Source of the DNA: Microvirga sp052114605
GTDB lineage: Bacteria > Pseudomonadota > Alphaproteobacteria > Rhizobiales > Beijerinckiaceae
Length of the DNA: 64,000 nucleotides
Reading direction: 5' to 3'
Assembly: GCF_052114605.1 (NCBI RefSeq)
Contig: NZ_JBFRFB010000013.1
Coordinates: 32,392-96,391 of the forward strand
A program made the position numbers and the translations under genes. The first letter of the stretch is position 1; every line of letters begins with the position of its first letter. The notes under the pieces were generated by a model, which ran no database searches, was not told the DNA's origin, and was given only the letters and a program-made list of their open reading frames with translations. This document shows, piece by piece, positions 1-9,402 of this stretch.

Positions 1-2
1 AT

Positions 3-1550
3 GTGACCTATCTCCTCGCCTACGACCGGACGATCGTATGGCAAGCCCTCGACGGGATATCTTCCCAGGAGAGGTCAGAGCCCGCCTTCGCCGAGAAGAT
101 CGTGCAGCACGAGTTGGAATTGCCCCGCCCGTCCAAGCAGGCCCTGCTGTCGATCCTCGATGCGGAACTCGCCTTCATGCTCGGCCTGATTCCGAACACG
201 ACGCGGTGGCAGTATTTGGTGCAAAACGGTATCGCGCGCTGGATCCGGTATCCCCGAGACGTTTCCCGCCTCGCTAACGCGGTCAAGTTCTCGTGGCCCG
301 CTTTGGAAGGTGAGATCGACCCGCAGGATCTTCTCGGCATGGAAGGGCTACGCCTGTTTGACAACCAGGCATTCGAATGGGTCCGCCAGAACAGAGACTT
401 CTTGTTTTCCGAGGGGCGCTTTGTCCTGGCGCAGGATAAGGCAAAGAATAAGGTGGGAGAGGACCTGCGCAACTCGCTTCCGCCTGAGACGCGCGACCAG
501 ATTGTCGATGTCCTCTGCACCCTGTTCCCCACACGCGCGGAAATCATCCGTGGCCGAGATGCCTATGGTGAGCACGAGAACTACTTTGAGATCGTCAACA
601 GGGGCGGTATCGCGCACCAGACTGGATATGATGCGTATTTCAGCCTGTTTCCATCGCCGGATGCCGTTCCGAAATCGGTTATCGATACGATGATTGCGAG
701 GATGGACGACGAGGAGTTCCTGGTTTCCACCTTCTTGGGATACATCGGCAAGGGCAGCAATCATCAGAGGCCGCTCATCGGCTCCCTGCTGGAGGAAATT
801 CGGTACCGGTTCTTAGGCCGTGACGCAGCAGAGCCAACCCAGGAGATGCTCGACGCGCTGTTGCGAGTCGGCGAGGACGTCTTACGGATCGACTGGAGCG
901 GCGGCATGCTGATGCTGTCTCCCAGAGCAAACTTCTCTTTCCTGGTGCAAAGCATCCTGGAAGCCTGGGGGCCGGAAAAGGCGACGGCGAATCTGCTTGA
1001 AGCCTTTAACAGGGCGGCCTCCGTGACCGTCTGTGCGGAGATCTTCGTCGACCGCGCCCGCGAGCTCGGGAAGCTGCCGGCCGAGGGAACGACACACGCC
1101 GTGCGCATCAGCGAGGATGGATTCAAGGAGCTCGGGGAAAAGCTCTTGGAAATGATTGAGGGCGCTGCTGGGTCAGGAGCGTTGAGCAACGCGCCGTTCT
1201 ACTGGAACATCGTCCGGGCTTGGGGCCATCTCAGCGGCCCAGAGAAACCGCGCGAATGGATCAAAGCAGGCATCGCGTCAGATCCGGCTTGTCTCGCAAA
1301 GCTCACAAAGGGCCTCCTTGCCTATTCAGTCTCCGAGACAGGTCGGCACTATTCTATGCACGAACGACCAGATGAGGCGCTTTACGATCTGTCAGACCTG
1401 AAAAGCGCCAGCGAGGCCCACCTCGCGGCAGCAGCTTATTCGGGATCCGAAGATGAATTAAGGCGCGTCCAGGCCGTATTGAAGGGAGCGGAGCGCTTCC
1501 TCGCCCGACCGGAGATGAAGGCTGATGACGATGCTATGTTCGATGACTAA
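3..1550 (+). CDS. KAP-family P-loop NTPase, C-terminal part
   Basis: The reading frame is open from the left edge, so the Walker A region lies outside the window. The visible start (VTYLLAYDRTIVWQAL, then AFAEKIVQHELELPRPSKQ) matches the region after Walker B in KAP ATPases, where a YLLAYDR-like strand is followed by an EKIVQ...LP segment. The remaining ~400 residues are a mostly helical C-terminal region I cannot assign. KAP NTPases are often membrane-associated and common in phage-defence islands, but no catalytic motif can be checked here. The next gene is convergent and overlaps by 4 bp at the stop codons. Confident about family, unsure about role. Confidence 0.7.
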   Translation: MTYLLAYDRTIVWQALDGISSQERSEPAFAEKIVQHELELPRPSKQALLSILDAELAFMLGLIPNTTRWQYLVQNGIARWIRYPRDVSRLANAVKFSWPALEGEIDPQDLLGMEGLRLFDNQAFEWVRQNRDFLFSEGRFVLAQDKAKNKVGEDLRNSLPPETRDQIVDVLCTLFPTRAEIIRGRDAYGEHENYFEIVNRGGIAHQTGYDAYFSLFPSPDAVPKSVIDTMIARMDDEEFLVSTFLGYIGKGSNHQRPLIGSLLEEIRYRFLGRDAAEPTQEMLDALLRVGEDVLRIDWSGGMLMLSPRANFSFLVQSILEAWGPEKATANLLEAFNRAASVTVCAEIFVDRARELGKLPAEGTTHAVRISEDGFKELGEKLLEMIEGAAGSGALSNAPFYWNIVRAWGHLSGPEKPREWIKAGIASDPACLAKLTKGLLAYSVSETGRHYSMHERPDEALYDLSDLKSASEAHLAAAAYSGSEDELRRVQAVLKGAERFLARPEMKADDDAMFDD

Positions 1551-2422
1551 GCGCCGCTCCGGCAACGACAGCTCTCCATGGCTGCTTGCAACTCGTCCAT
1601 GACGGATTGAGATCCACGTTCCAAGGCGTGCTTGTGGGCAGCCTGCAGTGCGGAGCAGAGCTTCGGGTCGGCCATTTCCATGGCCGCATCAAGCATAAGG
1701 CCTGTGAACTCACCTAAAGTCAGGACCTCGATCAGAGCCGGAATGACACGGGGATCCTTCCGCCGGCACATGCCCATCATCGCTTCGGCCCTCGTACCCT
1801 CATCAGGATCGGTGAGCCTCTGGTAGAGGGCCTCGCGGATAGCGGAGGTGTCTGTATCGATCTGCTGGGCCAGGCTGAAAGTGGCCCAGTCTCTCACGAT
1901 CGGTTCCGGATCTCCCGAGAGCTCTATCAGCCCTTCGATGGCTTCTGGGACGTCATGTCCCTCAAGCGCATGCCGTACGCCCCGCCGGACCTCGGTGTCG
2001 GGGTGGCTGCGGAGAGGCAAGACCAGTGGAATGACTCGCGGATCATGCAGCCATCCCAGAGCATAGCAGATGTCACTCAGGACCTTCGGGTCTGACGGAC
2101 CGGTCAACTCAGCTTCAAGCAAAGCTGCCAGACAGGCGTACCGTTCGTTCCTGAAGACGTTGCGCCGGTCTTCAGAGGTGTAGCCGAATTGGCCTAGTAC
2201 GATCGCGCCGACGCGCTTGTCCCGTGCGGATTCGCGGCGACATAGTTCGATGCAGACATCCAAGCTCTTCTGATCCGCGCGGGCCTGAAGCTCGAGGATA
2301 GCGTCGAGAGCCGGATCAGCATCGTCAGGGTAGTCGAGGTCTATTCTCTTGGCTGCGTAACGGACGAGCTCATTCGCATCGAGTCCGGCAAGCTGGGATT
2401 TGGCGAGGTGTCCATGCGTCAT
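1547..2422 (-). CDS. HEAT-repeat protein
   Basis: About 291 residues from the ATG at 2422; an upstream in-frame ATG at 2503 would add 27 residues of non-repeat sequence. The body shows successive two-helix repeats, for example DPRVIPLVLPLRSHPDTEVR, EAIEGLIELSGDPEPIVRDW and DPRVIPALIEVL, typical of HEAT/PBS-lyase-like repeats. These form a solenoid used for protein binding, so an adaptor role is likely; no enzymatic motif is visible. The C-terminus is Cys/Arg-rich (ESCRCRSGA). It is convergent with the KAP-type gene. The partner is unknown. Confidence 0.75.
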   Translation of the reverse strand: MTHGHLAKSQLAGLDANELVRYAAKRIDLDYPDDADPALDAILELQARADQKSLDVCIELCRRESARDKRVGAIVLGQFGYTSEDRRNVFRNERYACLAALLEAELTGPSDPKVLSDICYALGWLHDPRVIPLVLPLRSHPDTEVRRGVRHALEGHDVPEAIEGLIELSGDPEPIVRDWATFSLAQQIDTDTSAIREALYQRLTDPDEGTRAEAMMGMCRRKDPRVIPALIEVLTLGEFTGLMLDAAMEMADPKLCSALQAAHKHALERGSQSVMDELQAAMESCRCRSGA

Positions 2423-2614
2423 GGATAGAGTGCAGTGAGCGTGAGATATAAAGATATTAATTCCAGGTCGAGCCGCAATTGTAAATAGAAGCGACAGGCA
2501 CAAAAATTAACGTTCGGGATCTCTCAAATCCACGGCGACTTCCCCTACGGCATCTTGTCAGGATCCAGCTTTCTGGAGACGATACACGCAAAAGTCGTGG
2601 AAGAGAGAAGTGTC

Positions 2615-4315
2615 TTGCCGTTCAGATTTCGTAAGTCCGTTCGCGTATTCCCTGGTGTCCGCCTGAACTTGAGCAAGTCGGGCATGAGCGTCAGCGTAGG
2701 TGGCCCTGGAGCAACGCTCAATTTCGGCTCACGCGGGAGCTCCGTAACCATAGGCCTTCCTGGAACCGGTCTTTCTTACCGACACCAGTTGTCTTCCAAG
2801 CCCCGCCCGCGGCCCGATAGCCCACCAGAGGCCTCTGTTCCCCAGCCCAGCTTCAACCCGATACCATTGGACATCGCCGAAGACTTGCCCCTTATCGGCG
2901 AGATCCGAAGCGCTGAAGTCGCCGCGCTGACCAGCCCGGATTTGGCAGGCCTCAAACGGCTCATCAATGAGGCCTCAGCGCAAAAGGCTGCTCTCACTCC
3001 CGATTTCGAGGCTGCACTGGCTAGTCGGCGGAAAGCCTGGCGAAAATTGCGGCGACGCGAGCAGTTCCCGCTACGACTGATCCTGAAGAAGGCGATCCCG
3101 AAGGCGCAAGCTGCCTTCAAGGAGGCGGAGAACGAAGCGATCAAGGTCGCCGAGGCCTTAGCCGTCAGTCAGATTCGGGTGACATTCGATATGGATGCTG
3201 AGACGCTCGCAGCGCAGTTTGCGCTCGAATCCGCCCACGTATCACTCTCCCGCTCACATCGCATATGGGATGTCACCTCGTCCGTCGGGGTTGATCGGGT
3301 GAGAGAGCGCTCGGCGGCGTCGACAGCCGTCACCCGCCGGCCCGTTCAATTGACTTCGGTGATGGATGGAATTGTAGCGGGCTCCCAAAAAGGCTTGCGC
3401 TTTCAGAACGCGAATGGCGGTGATCTGGATATTTTTCCTGGCTTCATGCTCATGCGTGCGAAGGGAGAAACAGACTATGCCCTCGTTGATCTGAGGGAGC
3501 TCCGGTTAGACGTCGAGCCAATTGCCTTCATCGAAAGCGAGAGCGTGCCTGGCGATAGCCAAATTACGGGGTACGCTTGGGCCAAGTCAAATCGCGACGG
3601 ATCTCCAGACCGCCGCTTTAAAGATAACTACCAAATCCCGATCGTGCGGTATGGAGAACTCCGGTTCTCAACGCCGACTGGCATTGCCGAGGCCTATCAG
3701 GTCAGCAATTGCGAAGCAGCTCTCGCGTTCGGTGCAGCCTTCCAGAGGCTGCAAGCCGAGTTACGTCGTCAGGCAGCGCGCCCTCTCCCGGCCCCACGGG
3801 AGCAAACCGAGATGAGTTCGGAAATAGACGACATATCCGCGAGCCTTCCAGCACTCCCTTTGGTCGGCGGAGCGCACGAGGTCACTGCGCTTGCTATTGC
3901 TGCTATCTGTGCACCGTTTCTGCTAATGGGGGGCGAGACAGACCGACCTGAGGCAAAAGCGAACTTAACCGCTTCAGAGAGTCTGCCCGTTGCTTCGTCC
4001 GTTCAACAGGGGAACCCTGTCACGCCGGCTCAACTGCCAGCGCAAGCACCATCGGTAACGCCTATGGCGCCTGGCTCTCCGGCTGACGGCCCCGTCATTG
4101 CCCAGCCGACTCCAGCAGGCTTACAGCAACAGCAATTCGCGACGGTTCAGGCCGCGAATGTTCGCACAGGTCCGGATCGCTCGACGACTTCCGTACGTGT
4201 TGTTCCAGTCGGAACACGTCTGAAAGTATTCGAGCGACAAGGCGCTTGGGCCCGAGTCGGTGACGCGCAACCCTGGGGCTGGATCCATTCCAGTCTTCTG
4301 AGACAAGCGCCCTGA
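2615..4315 (+). CDS. DUF4236 protein with transmembrane segment and C-terminal SH3 domain
   Basis: The N-terminus (PFRFRKSVRVFPGVRLNLSK, then SVSVGGPGATLNFGSRG) is a clear DUF4236 domain. Family members start just before FRFRKS, which favours the TTG at 2615 behind an AGAGAGAAG Shine-Dalgarno-like stretch rather than the upstream start at 2555. A charged helical middle is followed by one hydrophobic segment near residue 430 (VTALAIAAICAPFLLMGG), a Pro/Gln-rich linker, and a C-terminal bacterial SH3 domain (AANVRTGPDRSTTSVRVVPVG...WGWIHSSLL). The likely arrangement is a cytoplasmic DUF4236 part and a periplasmic SH3 part that binds cell wall. Function is unknown. A second DUF4236 gene lies at 16502-16777. 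Confidence 0.8.
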   Translation: MPFRFRKSVRVFPGVRLNLSKSGMSVSVGGPGATLNFGSRGSSVTIGLPGTGLSYRHQLSSKPRPRPDSPPEASVPQPSFNPIPLDIAEDLPLIGEIRSAEVAALTSPDLAGLKRLINEASAQKAALTPDFEAALASRRKAWRKLRRREQFPLRLILKKAIPKAQAAFKEAENEAIKVAEALAVSQIRVTFDMDAETLAAQFALESAHVSLSRSHRIWDVTSSVGVDRVRERSAASTAVTRRPVQLTSVMDGIVAGSQKGLRFQNANGGDLDIFPGFMLMRAKGETDYALVDLRELRLDVEPIAFIESESVPGDSQITGYAWAKSNRDGSPDRRFKDNYQIPIVRYGELRFSTPTGIAEAYQVSNCEAALAFGAAFQRLQAELRRQAARPLPAPREQTEMSSEIDDISASLPALPLVGGAHEVTALAIAAICAPFLLMGGETDRPEAKANLTASESLPVASSVQQGNPVTPAQLPAQAPSVTPMAPGSPADGPVIAQPTPAGLQQQQFATVQAANVRTGPDRSTTSVRVVPVGTRLKVFERQGAWARVGDAQPWGWIHSSLLRQAP

Positions 4316-4451
4316 TACTTGCGTCCTTATTTCTGGAGCACGCCTTTCATCAGGACAGTCCGAGCATTCAGTTAACCTCAAGCTTCCCAGAGACTTTCGA
4401 TATATGTTGTAGACAACAATTCATTTTAATTCACATCGACAACCTTTAATA

Positions 4452-4670
4452 ATGGCGACAAATAACACAGCCCTATCTAAGAGCATTTGGAAGGATCAGA
4501 TGTCTGCTGAAGACCATGACGACGGTTATACAACGAGCAGCTTTGACGCCCAGTTTGAAGCCGTCATGGCTCGTCATAGAAGGCAGAGGAACCTTGCACT
4601 AGCCAGCATTATCCTCGCTAGCGTGGTAGGAGCCACACTCGGTTATCTGATGAAAAACTCAGGCTTTTAA
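4452..4670 (+). CDS. small single-pass membrane protein
   Basis: A 72-residue protein with a polar N-terminal half (KDQMSAEDHDDGYTTSSFDAQFEAV), a basic patch (ARHRRQRN) and one C-terminal hydrophobic helix (LALASIILASVVGATLGYLM). The basic patch before the helix predicts a cytoplasmic N-terminus. I do not recognise a family. It stands alone between the SH3 protein and the exonuclease/dnaE2 chimera. Coding status rests on the sensible membrane topology only. Confidence 0.5.
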   Translation: MATNNTALSKSIWKDQMSAEDHDDGYTTSSFDAQFEAVMARHRRQRNLALASIILASVVGATLGYLMKNSGF

Positions 4671-4789
4671 GCTGAGGCCAGATTGTTCTGATCCGCTCTC
4701 CTCGAGTTAACCTGTTAGCGATCAGCAGGTGTGTAACATCGATCTCAAGAACCTTAGGGTTCATAAACTAAGGGCCTGGAGATCGAAGA

Positions 4790-6811
4790 GTGCAGGAGCA
4801 GGCAGACCTTTTTTTAGGAGATCAAGGCTCCGAGGCGATCCGTGTCCAGCCACCGGGGGATACATCTCATAACGAAGGGCGTAAGGCCCTGCGCCTCAAG
4901 GCTGCCGATTTTGAAGCCGCAGCGCAAATTCTTGCGGCAACGGGCGAGTACCGAATACTCCGCAGATTGAAGCCACGGCCGATCGCCTCTCCACGTCTCC
5001 TCAATGAGAACGAACGAATTGGCGTCATCGTCGATACCGAGACAACAGGCCTGGACCACACCAAAGATGAAATCATCGAACTGGGCATGGTCGCATTCGT
5101 CTACGACGACAAGGGCCGTGTCGGCGATATCATCGGCACCTTCAGTAAACTACGGGAACCGTCGGTTCCTATCAGCCCTGAAATCACCCGGATCACGGGC
5201 ATCACCGCCGAGATGGTGGCTGGCCAGTCACTGACCTACGCCATGATCCAGAAGGCCGATACGGTTGGCACGTTCCAGATCGAGAGTCGCGCCCAGATGG
5301 CGATGCTGCCGCGCATGAAGCCGAAGACTTTTTACGACATCGTCATCCAGGTCGCGATCGTCCGTCCCGGTCCGATCCAGGGCGATATGGTGCATCCCTA
5401 TCTGCGCCGCCGCGAAGGACGAGAGGCACCAGAATATCCACGGCCCGAACTCGAGCGCGTTCTGAAGAAGACGCTCGGCGTGCCGCTCTTCCAGGAGCAG
5501 GCCATGCGCGTGGCGATCGAGTGCGCAGGCTTCACGCCATCGGAAGCCGATCAGCTCCGGCGCGCCATGGCGACGTTCAAACTGACGGCCGGCGTATCCA
5601 AGTTCCGCGACAAGCTGATTTCCGGCATGACCGCGCGCGGCTACGATGCCGACTTTGCCGAGCGCACCTTCAAGCAGCTCGAGGGCTTCGGCTCTTATGG
5701 CTTCCCGGAGAGCCACGCCGCGAGCTTCGCCAAGATCGCCTATGCCTCGTCCTGGCTGAAATGCCACCATCCGGATGTGTTCTGCTGCGCCATTCTGAAC
5801 GCGCAACCCATGGGCTTTTATGCGCCCGCCCAATTGGTGCGGGATGCCCAGGCTCACGGCATCGAGGTACGCCCCGTCGACGTCAACCACTCGCGCTGGG
5901 ACTGTACTCTGGAGCCAACCCAGAATCCGCAACGGTTTGCTGTCCGGCTCGGTCTCAGGATGGTGCATGGCCTTTCCAATACGGATGCCGCCATGATCCC
6001 GATTGCCCGGGTGGAGCAGCCCTAGACCTCCATTGAAGATCTCCAGCGGCGTGCCGGGCTTCCGGCATCGACGCTTAAACGTCTCGCTGAGAGCGACGCC
6101 TTCGGATCTCTCCGTGACGATCGCCGGAAGGCGCTCTGGACCATCGAAGGCTTGGCGGACGAAGTCCTGCCGCTGTTTGCGGCCGCAAACGAACAGAATC
6201 ATGCCATTCGGCCCGAGATCATCGAGCCTTCTGTGGATCTCGTGCCCATGACGGAGGGGCGCGAGGTCGTGGAAGATTATCGTTCCATCGGCTTGTCGCT
6301 GCGCCGGCATCCCGTGTCCTTCCTGCGCCAGGAGCTGACCGAGCGCCGGATCCGATCCTGCGCCGATCTTCAGCGCGTCCGGGACGGACAATGGGTGACG
6401 GCAGCGGGCCTGGTCCTCGTGCGTCAGAAACCTGGCTCGGCCAAGGGCGTGACCTTTATGACCATCGAGGACGAGACCGACGTCGCCAATCTCGTGATCT
6501 GGTCAGCGGTCTTCGAGAAGCATCGCCGGCTGATTCTGTCCTCCCGCATGATCGGCTGCCGTGGACAGCTTCAACGCGAGGGCGGCGTCACTCACCTGAT
6601 CGCCGAGCATTTTCTCGACCTGTCCGATCTCTTGCGCTCGGTCGCCGATCGCGACAGCGACCTTCGTCTGCGCAGCGGACGTGGAGACGAAGCAAAGACC
6701 GGGACATGGGACTGGGTTCGCAGCGGTCCCCGCGAAGCCACTCAACAGCTAAAGGCGAAGGCCGAACCCGATGAGGCTGTCATTAAGGTGACCGCGCGGA
6801 ATTTTCGTTGA
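4790..6811 (+). pseudogene. chimeric pseudogene: DnaQ-like exonuclease N-terminus joined to dnaE2 C-terminal part, with amber stop
   Basis: Residues 1-146, from a GTG at 4790, resemble a DnaQ-type 3'-5' exonuclease. ExoI is present (VDTETTGLD), but the frame then leaves the family before ExoII and ExoIII. From base ~5228 the frame becomes error-prone polymerase DnaE2/ImuC (ADTVGTFQIESRAQ, VRPGPIQGDMVHPYLRRR, FPESHAASFAKIAY). The PHP domain and catalytic palm aspartates are absent. A TAG at 6023-6025 interrupts the frame; beyond it, in the same frame, the polymerase continues (TSIEDLQRRAGLP) through the OB-fold to its natural end (KVTARNFR) at 6811. Neither activity can be intact. An upstream recombination or deletion produced the join. 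Confidence 0.85.
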
Positions 6812-7022
6812 TGGAGACCATTCGGCTGTCACGCCTGGCGCTTGGAGGCGCCAGACTGGGCCACCGAGACCGGGAGCGACAATCCAATGGCTCTCCCCTC
6901 GCTCCGAGCATCTCACCCTGCGGGAACCGCCAATATGAGCTGTGGAGCCGAAGCTTTATCTGAGGTATAGGGATAACCTTTAATAAGATCGCTTTCTTTG
7001 GTGCCTAATTGAACGTTGTTCG

Positions 7023-8213
7023 ATGAAACGCGAAGATCTCACGCCTGCAGTCCAAGAGCGGCTTAAGCGCTATCCTGAGCCTTATACCCGTCACTACGGC
7101 GTTGTGCCTCTGCCCCCGCCTGACAGCTTTATTCCTCAGGGCGAAACGGGTCGCCGGCATTACCAAGCCGTGGAAGCGATCGCCAGGCTCGATGGGCTCG
7201 CCGCCGAAAGGCATGACCCGTACATCATCAGCCGTGTTCTCGCACGCCAGGAGGCGATCAGCAGTTCCGCGATCGAAGGAATCCGGAGCACGCTCGACGA
7301 ATTGCTCCTAGCGGGCGAGATGACCGACGAGGAAGCTCGAGGTACTGCGGCGCAGGTGCGTGACTACGCCGGTGCCTTAGATACCGTTCTGCCGCGCGCC
7401 CAAACGACAGGTCCCGACGTATTCACCATCGATCTCGTGCTGGATCTTCACCGGGCTGTAGTGCAACGTGTTCCCGGCTATCGCGATACACCAGGATGCC
7501 TGAGAGACGCTGTCGTTTGGATCGGATCGGGCAGAGATATCACTTACTCGACCTACAATCCGACGCCTCCCGAGGATGTCGCGCCATGTCTTGCGGAGAC
7601 TTTGTCCTACATGCGGAGCGGCGGATCCCACGTTGCGGATCAACCGCTCCTGGTGCGCATGGCAATCGCGCACGCCCATTTCGAGGCGGTGCATCCCTTC
7701 CGCGACGGCAACGGCAGGGTCGGACGACTTCTTCTGTCGCTGATGATGGCGGCCGAGGGTCATGTCCCCCTCTACCTTTCCGCGTATATCGAAGCGCATA
7801 GGCATGATTACTACGAGGCCTTGAAGGCAGCGCAGCAACGCCTCGACTGGTCGGCAATGGTTCGTTTTATGGCGGATGCCGTCATTGGCACGGCCAACGA
7901 ATTGATGGTTACACGCAAGGCCCTGCTGGAACTTGAGGCGACCTGGAGACGCAGACGTCAGTTTCGGGCTGGGTCGGCTGCGGCTCGTGCGCTCCAAGTG
8001 CTGCCGCATTTTCCCATGCTGACAGTGAACCGTCTTGCCCGCCTGCTTGGCATCTCGTTTCCAGCCGCCTCGAATGGCATCGAGCAACTCATCGACGCGA
8101 AGATCCTGCTAGAAAGGACAGGTTATCAGAGGAATCGGATTTTTGCTGCGCCGGAAGCCTTGCTGATTGTAAACCGACCTTTCGGTGAGGCTCCTTTGGT
8201 GTCCGATGGCTGA
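7023..8213 (+). CDS. Fic-family protein (AMP transferase) with winged-helix C-terminus
   Basis: A 396-residue protein. The catalytic motif HPFRDGNGRVGR matches HxFx(D/E)GN(G/K)R exactly, so it is predicted to transfer AMP or another nucleotide moiety from NTP to a hydroxyl on a target protein. The N-terminal part carries SSSAIEGI, matching the S/TxxxE(G/N) inhibitory helix of class II Fic proteins, so the enzyme is probably self-inhibited by its own glutamate. Residues ~320-380 (LTVNRLARLLGISFPAASNGIEQLID) form a winged helix of the type seen in Fic regulators. It is monocistronic. A decayed relative lies at ~17003-17570. Confidence 0.92.
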   Translation: MKREDLTPAVQERLKRYPEPYTRHYGVVPLPPPDSFIPQGETGRRHYQAVEAIARLDGLAAERHDPYIISRVLARQEAISSSAIEGIRSTLDELLLAGEMTDEEARGTAAQVRDYAGALDTVLPRAQTTGPDVFTIDLVLDLHRAVVQRVPGYRDTPGCLRDAVVWIGSGRDITYSTYNPTPPEDVAPCLAETLSYMRSGGSHVADQPLLVRMAIAHAHFEAVHPFRDGNGRVGRLLLSLMMAAEGHVPLYLSAYIEAHRHDYYEALKAAQQRLDWSAMVRFMADAVIGTANELMVTRKALLELEATWRRRRQFRAGSAAARALQVLPHFPMLTVNRLARLLGISFPAASNGIEQLIDAKILLERTGYQRNRIFAAPEALLIVNRPFGEAPLVSDG

Positions 8214-8583
8214 TCTATGAGGCTACCGGAGATAGACCAGGTCGATCCAGCCTCAGAGGATCCCTGCTGAGTGAATGTCCGCATTATTCAAGTTAGCTGA
8301 CATCAGACTCATGTCGTCTTAGTGCGAAAACGGGACCTTCCCGGATGTGAAACACATAGCTGGATCGAATACCACACGTTGCTTTAAGAGCAGAGCTCGC
8401 CGGTCGAACAACTAACGCATCGTCTCTGGGAGCAGATGCCTCCATTGGGGTGAGCAAGCAAAATTTCGAGTGTCGAGTCTATCTCGATCTCAAGCACCGC
8501 CCACTGCGCAGCAACATACCCAATCCTTCGGAGAGAAGCTGCGCAGATGAGTAGCTTGCGGCCAAGTAATGGGCCTTTCGCCA
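8214..8583. other. gap after the fic gene
   Basis: About 370 bp. The only candidate is a 66-codon minus-strand frame (8384-8584) whose ATG overlaps the stop of the next minus-strand gene as TAATG. It contains LRRIGYVAAQWAVLEIEIDS, which looks like the start of a longer helical domain, then ends in Cys-rich sequence. It may be a truncated, translationally coupled gene remnant. Nothing else is visible. Confidence 0.3.
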
Positions 8584-9360
8584 TTAGACTTGGCTCGTGA
8601 TCCGAACAATCTCGCCCATAAGACGATCCAAATCCTGCCGAAAATCGACCTGCTGCGGAGACGGCAGTGACTCTTTTGACCTGATCTGCTCGTGCAGTAT
8701 CCCGTCAGCGATATTACGAAGTGATCCTTGCAAATGCTGCATCGACTTCTTGAAAGATTGGGAGCCGCTATAGTTGGAAGCAACCTGCGTGAAGGACGTC
8801 ATTCCAAACACAGGCGGAACATGGTCTGTGATCGCTCGGATCAGCATCGCCGTTGCAAAATAGCAGTCGCTGGAGTGAGCGACGTTGAGTTCGTTGCAAA
8901 GCCGAGCCAGCTTCGCAAAATCCCATCCACCACCTTTTAGCGCCTCAATCTCAGCTATCCGCAAAGGGGATACGTACGGAGCGTGGTGAGGAATAGATCC
9001 TGATAGTGGGATTGGGGTCGGAGCCAGCCTTTCACTCCTTTCTTTCCGCTTGATGTGACGGGCAGCTGCACGGATCTGCTGCTCGATATCACCAACATCA
9101 TTCATTCTGGCTGCGTCTGCGATCGCAAAGCTAAAGTCATTCAGAGGGCCAAGATGCTCTTTCATGATGGCGGTAGCCTCAACGACCAAGGCTGAGACCC
9201 GGCGCTCATCATCAGGCCGAACAAATCGCGGCCCTCCTAGAGACTGGAAGAACTTAGGCTCCAGGTTTGCAATTTCAGTCGCGATTGCCAGCAAATCTTC
9301 CGTATCACTCACTTCCGGCTCCTGGCCCAGTCCCGCCATTTCTGAGCATATAGATAGCAC
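8584..9360 (-). CDS. hypothetical helical protein
   Basis: 258 residues, unrecognised by name. The C-terminal half (LARLCNELNVAHSSDCYFATAMLIRAITDHVPPVF ... FKKSMQHLQGSLRNIADG) has the conserved, helical look of a domain found in many bacterial proteins of unknown function, with LxRAxxDHVPPxF as its core. No catalytic motif or signal peptide is visible. It lies 42 bp downstream of the PD-(D/E)XK/DUF4268 gene on the same strand, so the two may be co-transcribed. A defence role is possible from the neighbourhood but not shown. Confidence 0.65.
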   Translation of the reverse strand: MLSICSEMAGLGQEPEVSDTEDLLAIATEIANLEPKFFQSLGGPRFVRPDDERRVSALVVEATAIMKEHLGPLNDFSFAIADAARMNDVGDIEQQIRAAARHIKRKERSERLAPTPIPLSGSIPHHAPYVSPLRIAEIEALKGGGWDFAKLARLCNELNVAHSSDCYFATAMLIRAITDHVPPVFGMTSFTQVASNYSGSQSFKKSMQHLQGSLRNIADGILHEQIRSKESLPSPQQVDFRQDLDRLMGEIVRITSQV

Positions 9361-9402
9361 TTATGCGCCAAGCCCCCAGTCGGGTACTCGACCTGTAGCG
9401 TT

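Noticed and set aside
5228..6391. 387-codon minus-strand open frame
   Set aside because: It lies antisense to the dnaE2-derived sequence and crosses the amber codon only because that strand is not translated. His/Gly/Arg-rich composition fits a shadow frame.
4790..6811. Functional polymerase with its own proofreading domain
   Set aside because: The exonuclease lacks ExoII and ExoIII, the polymerase lacks PHP and the catalytic palm aspartates, and a stop interrupts the frame.
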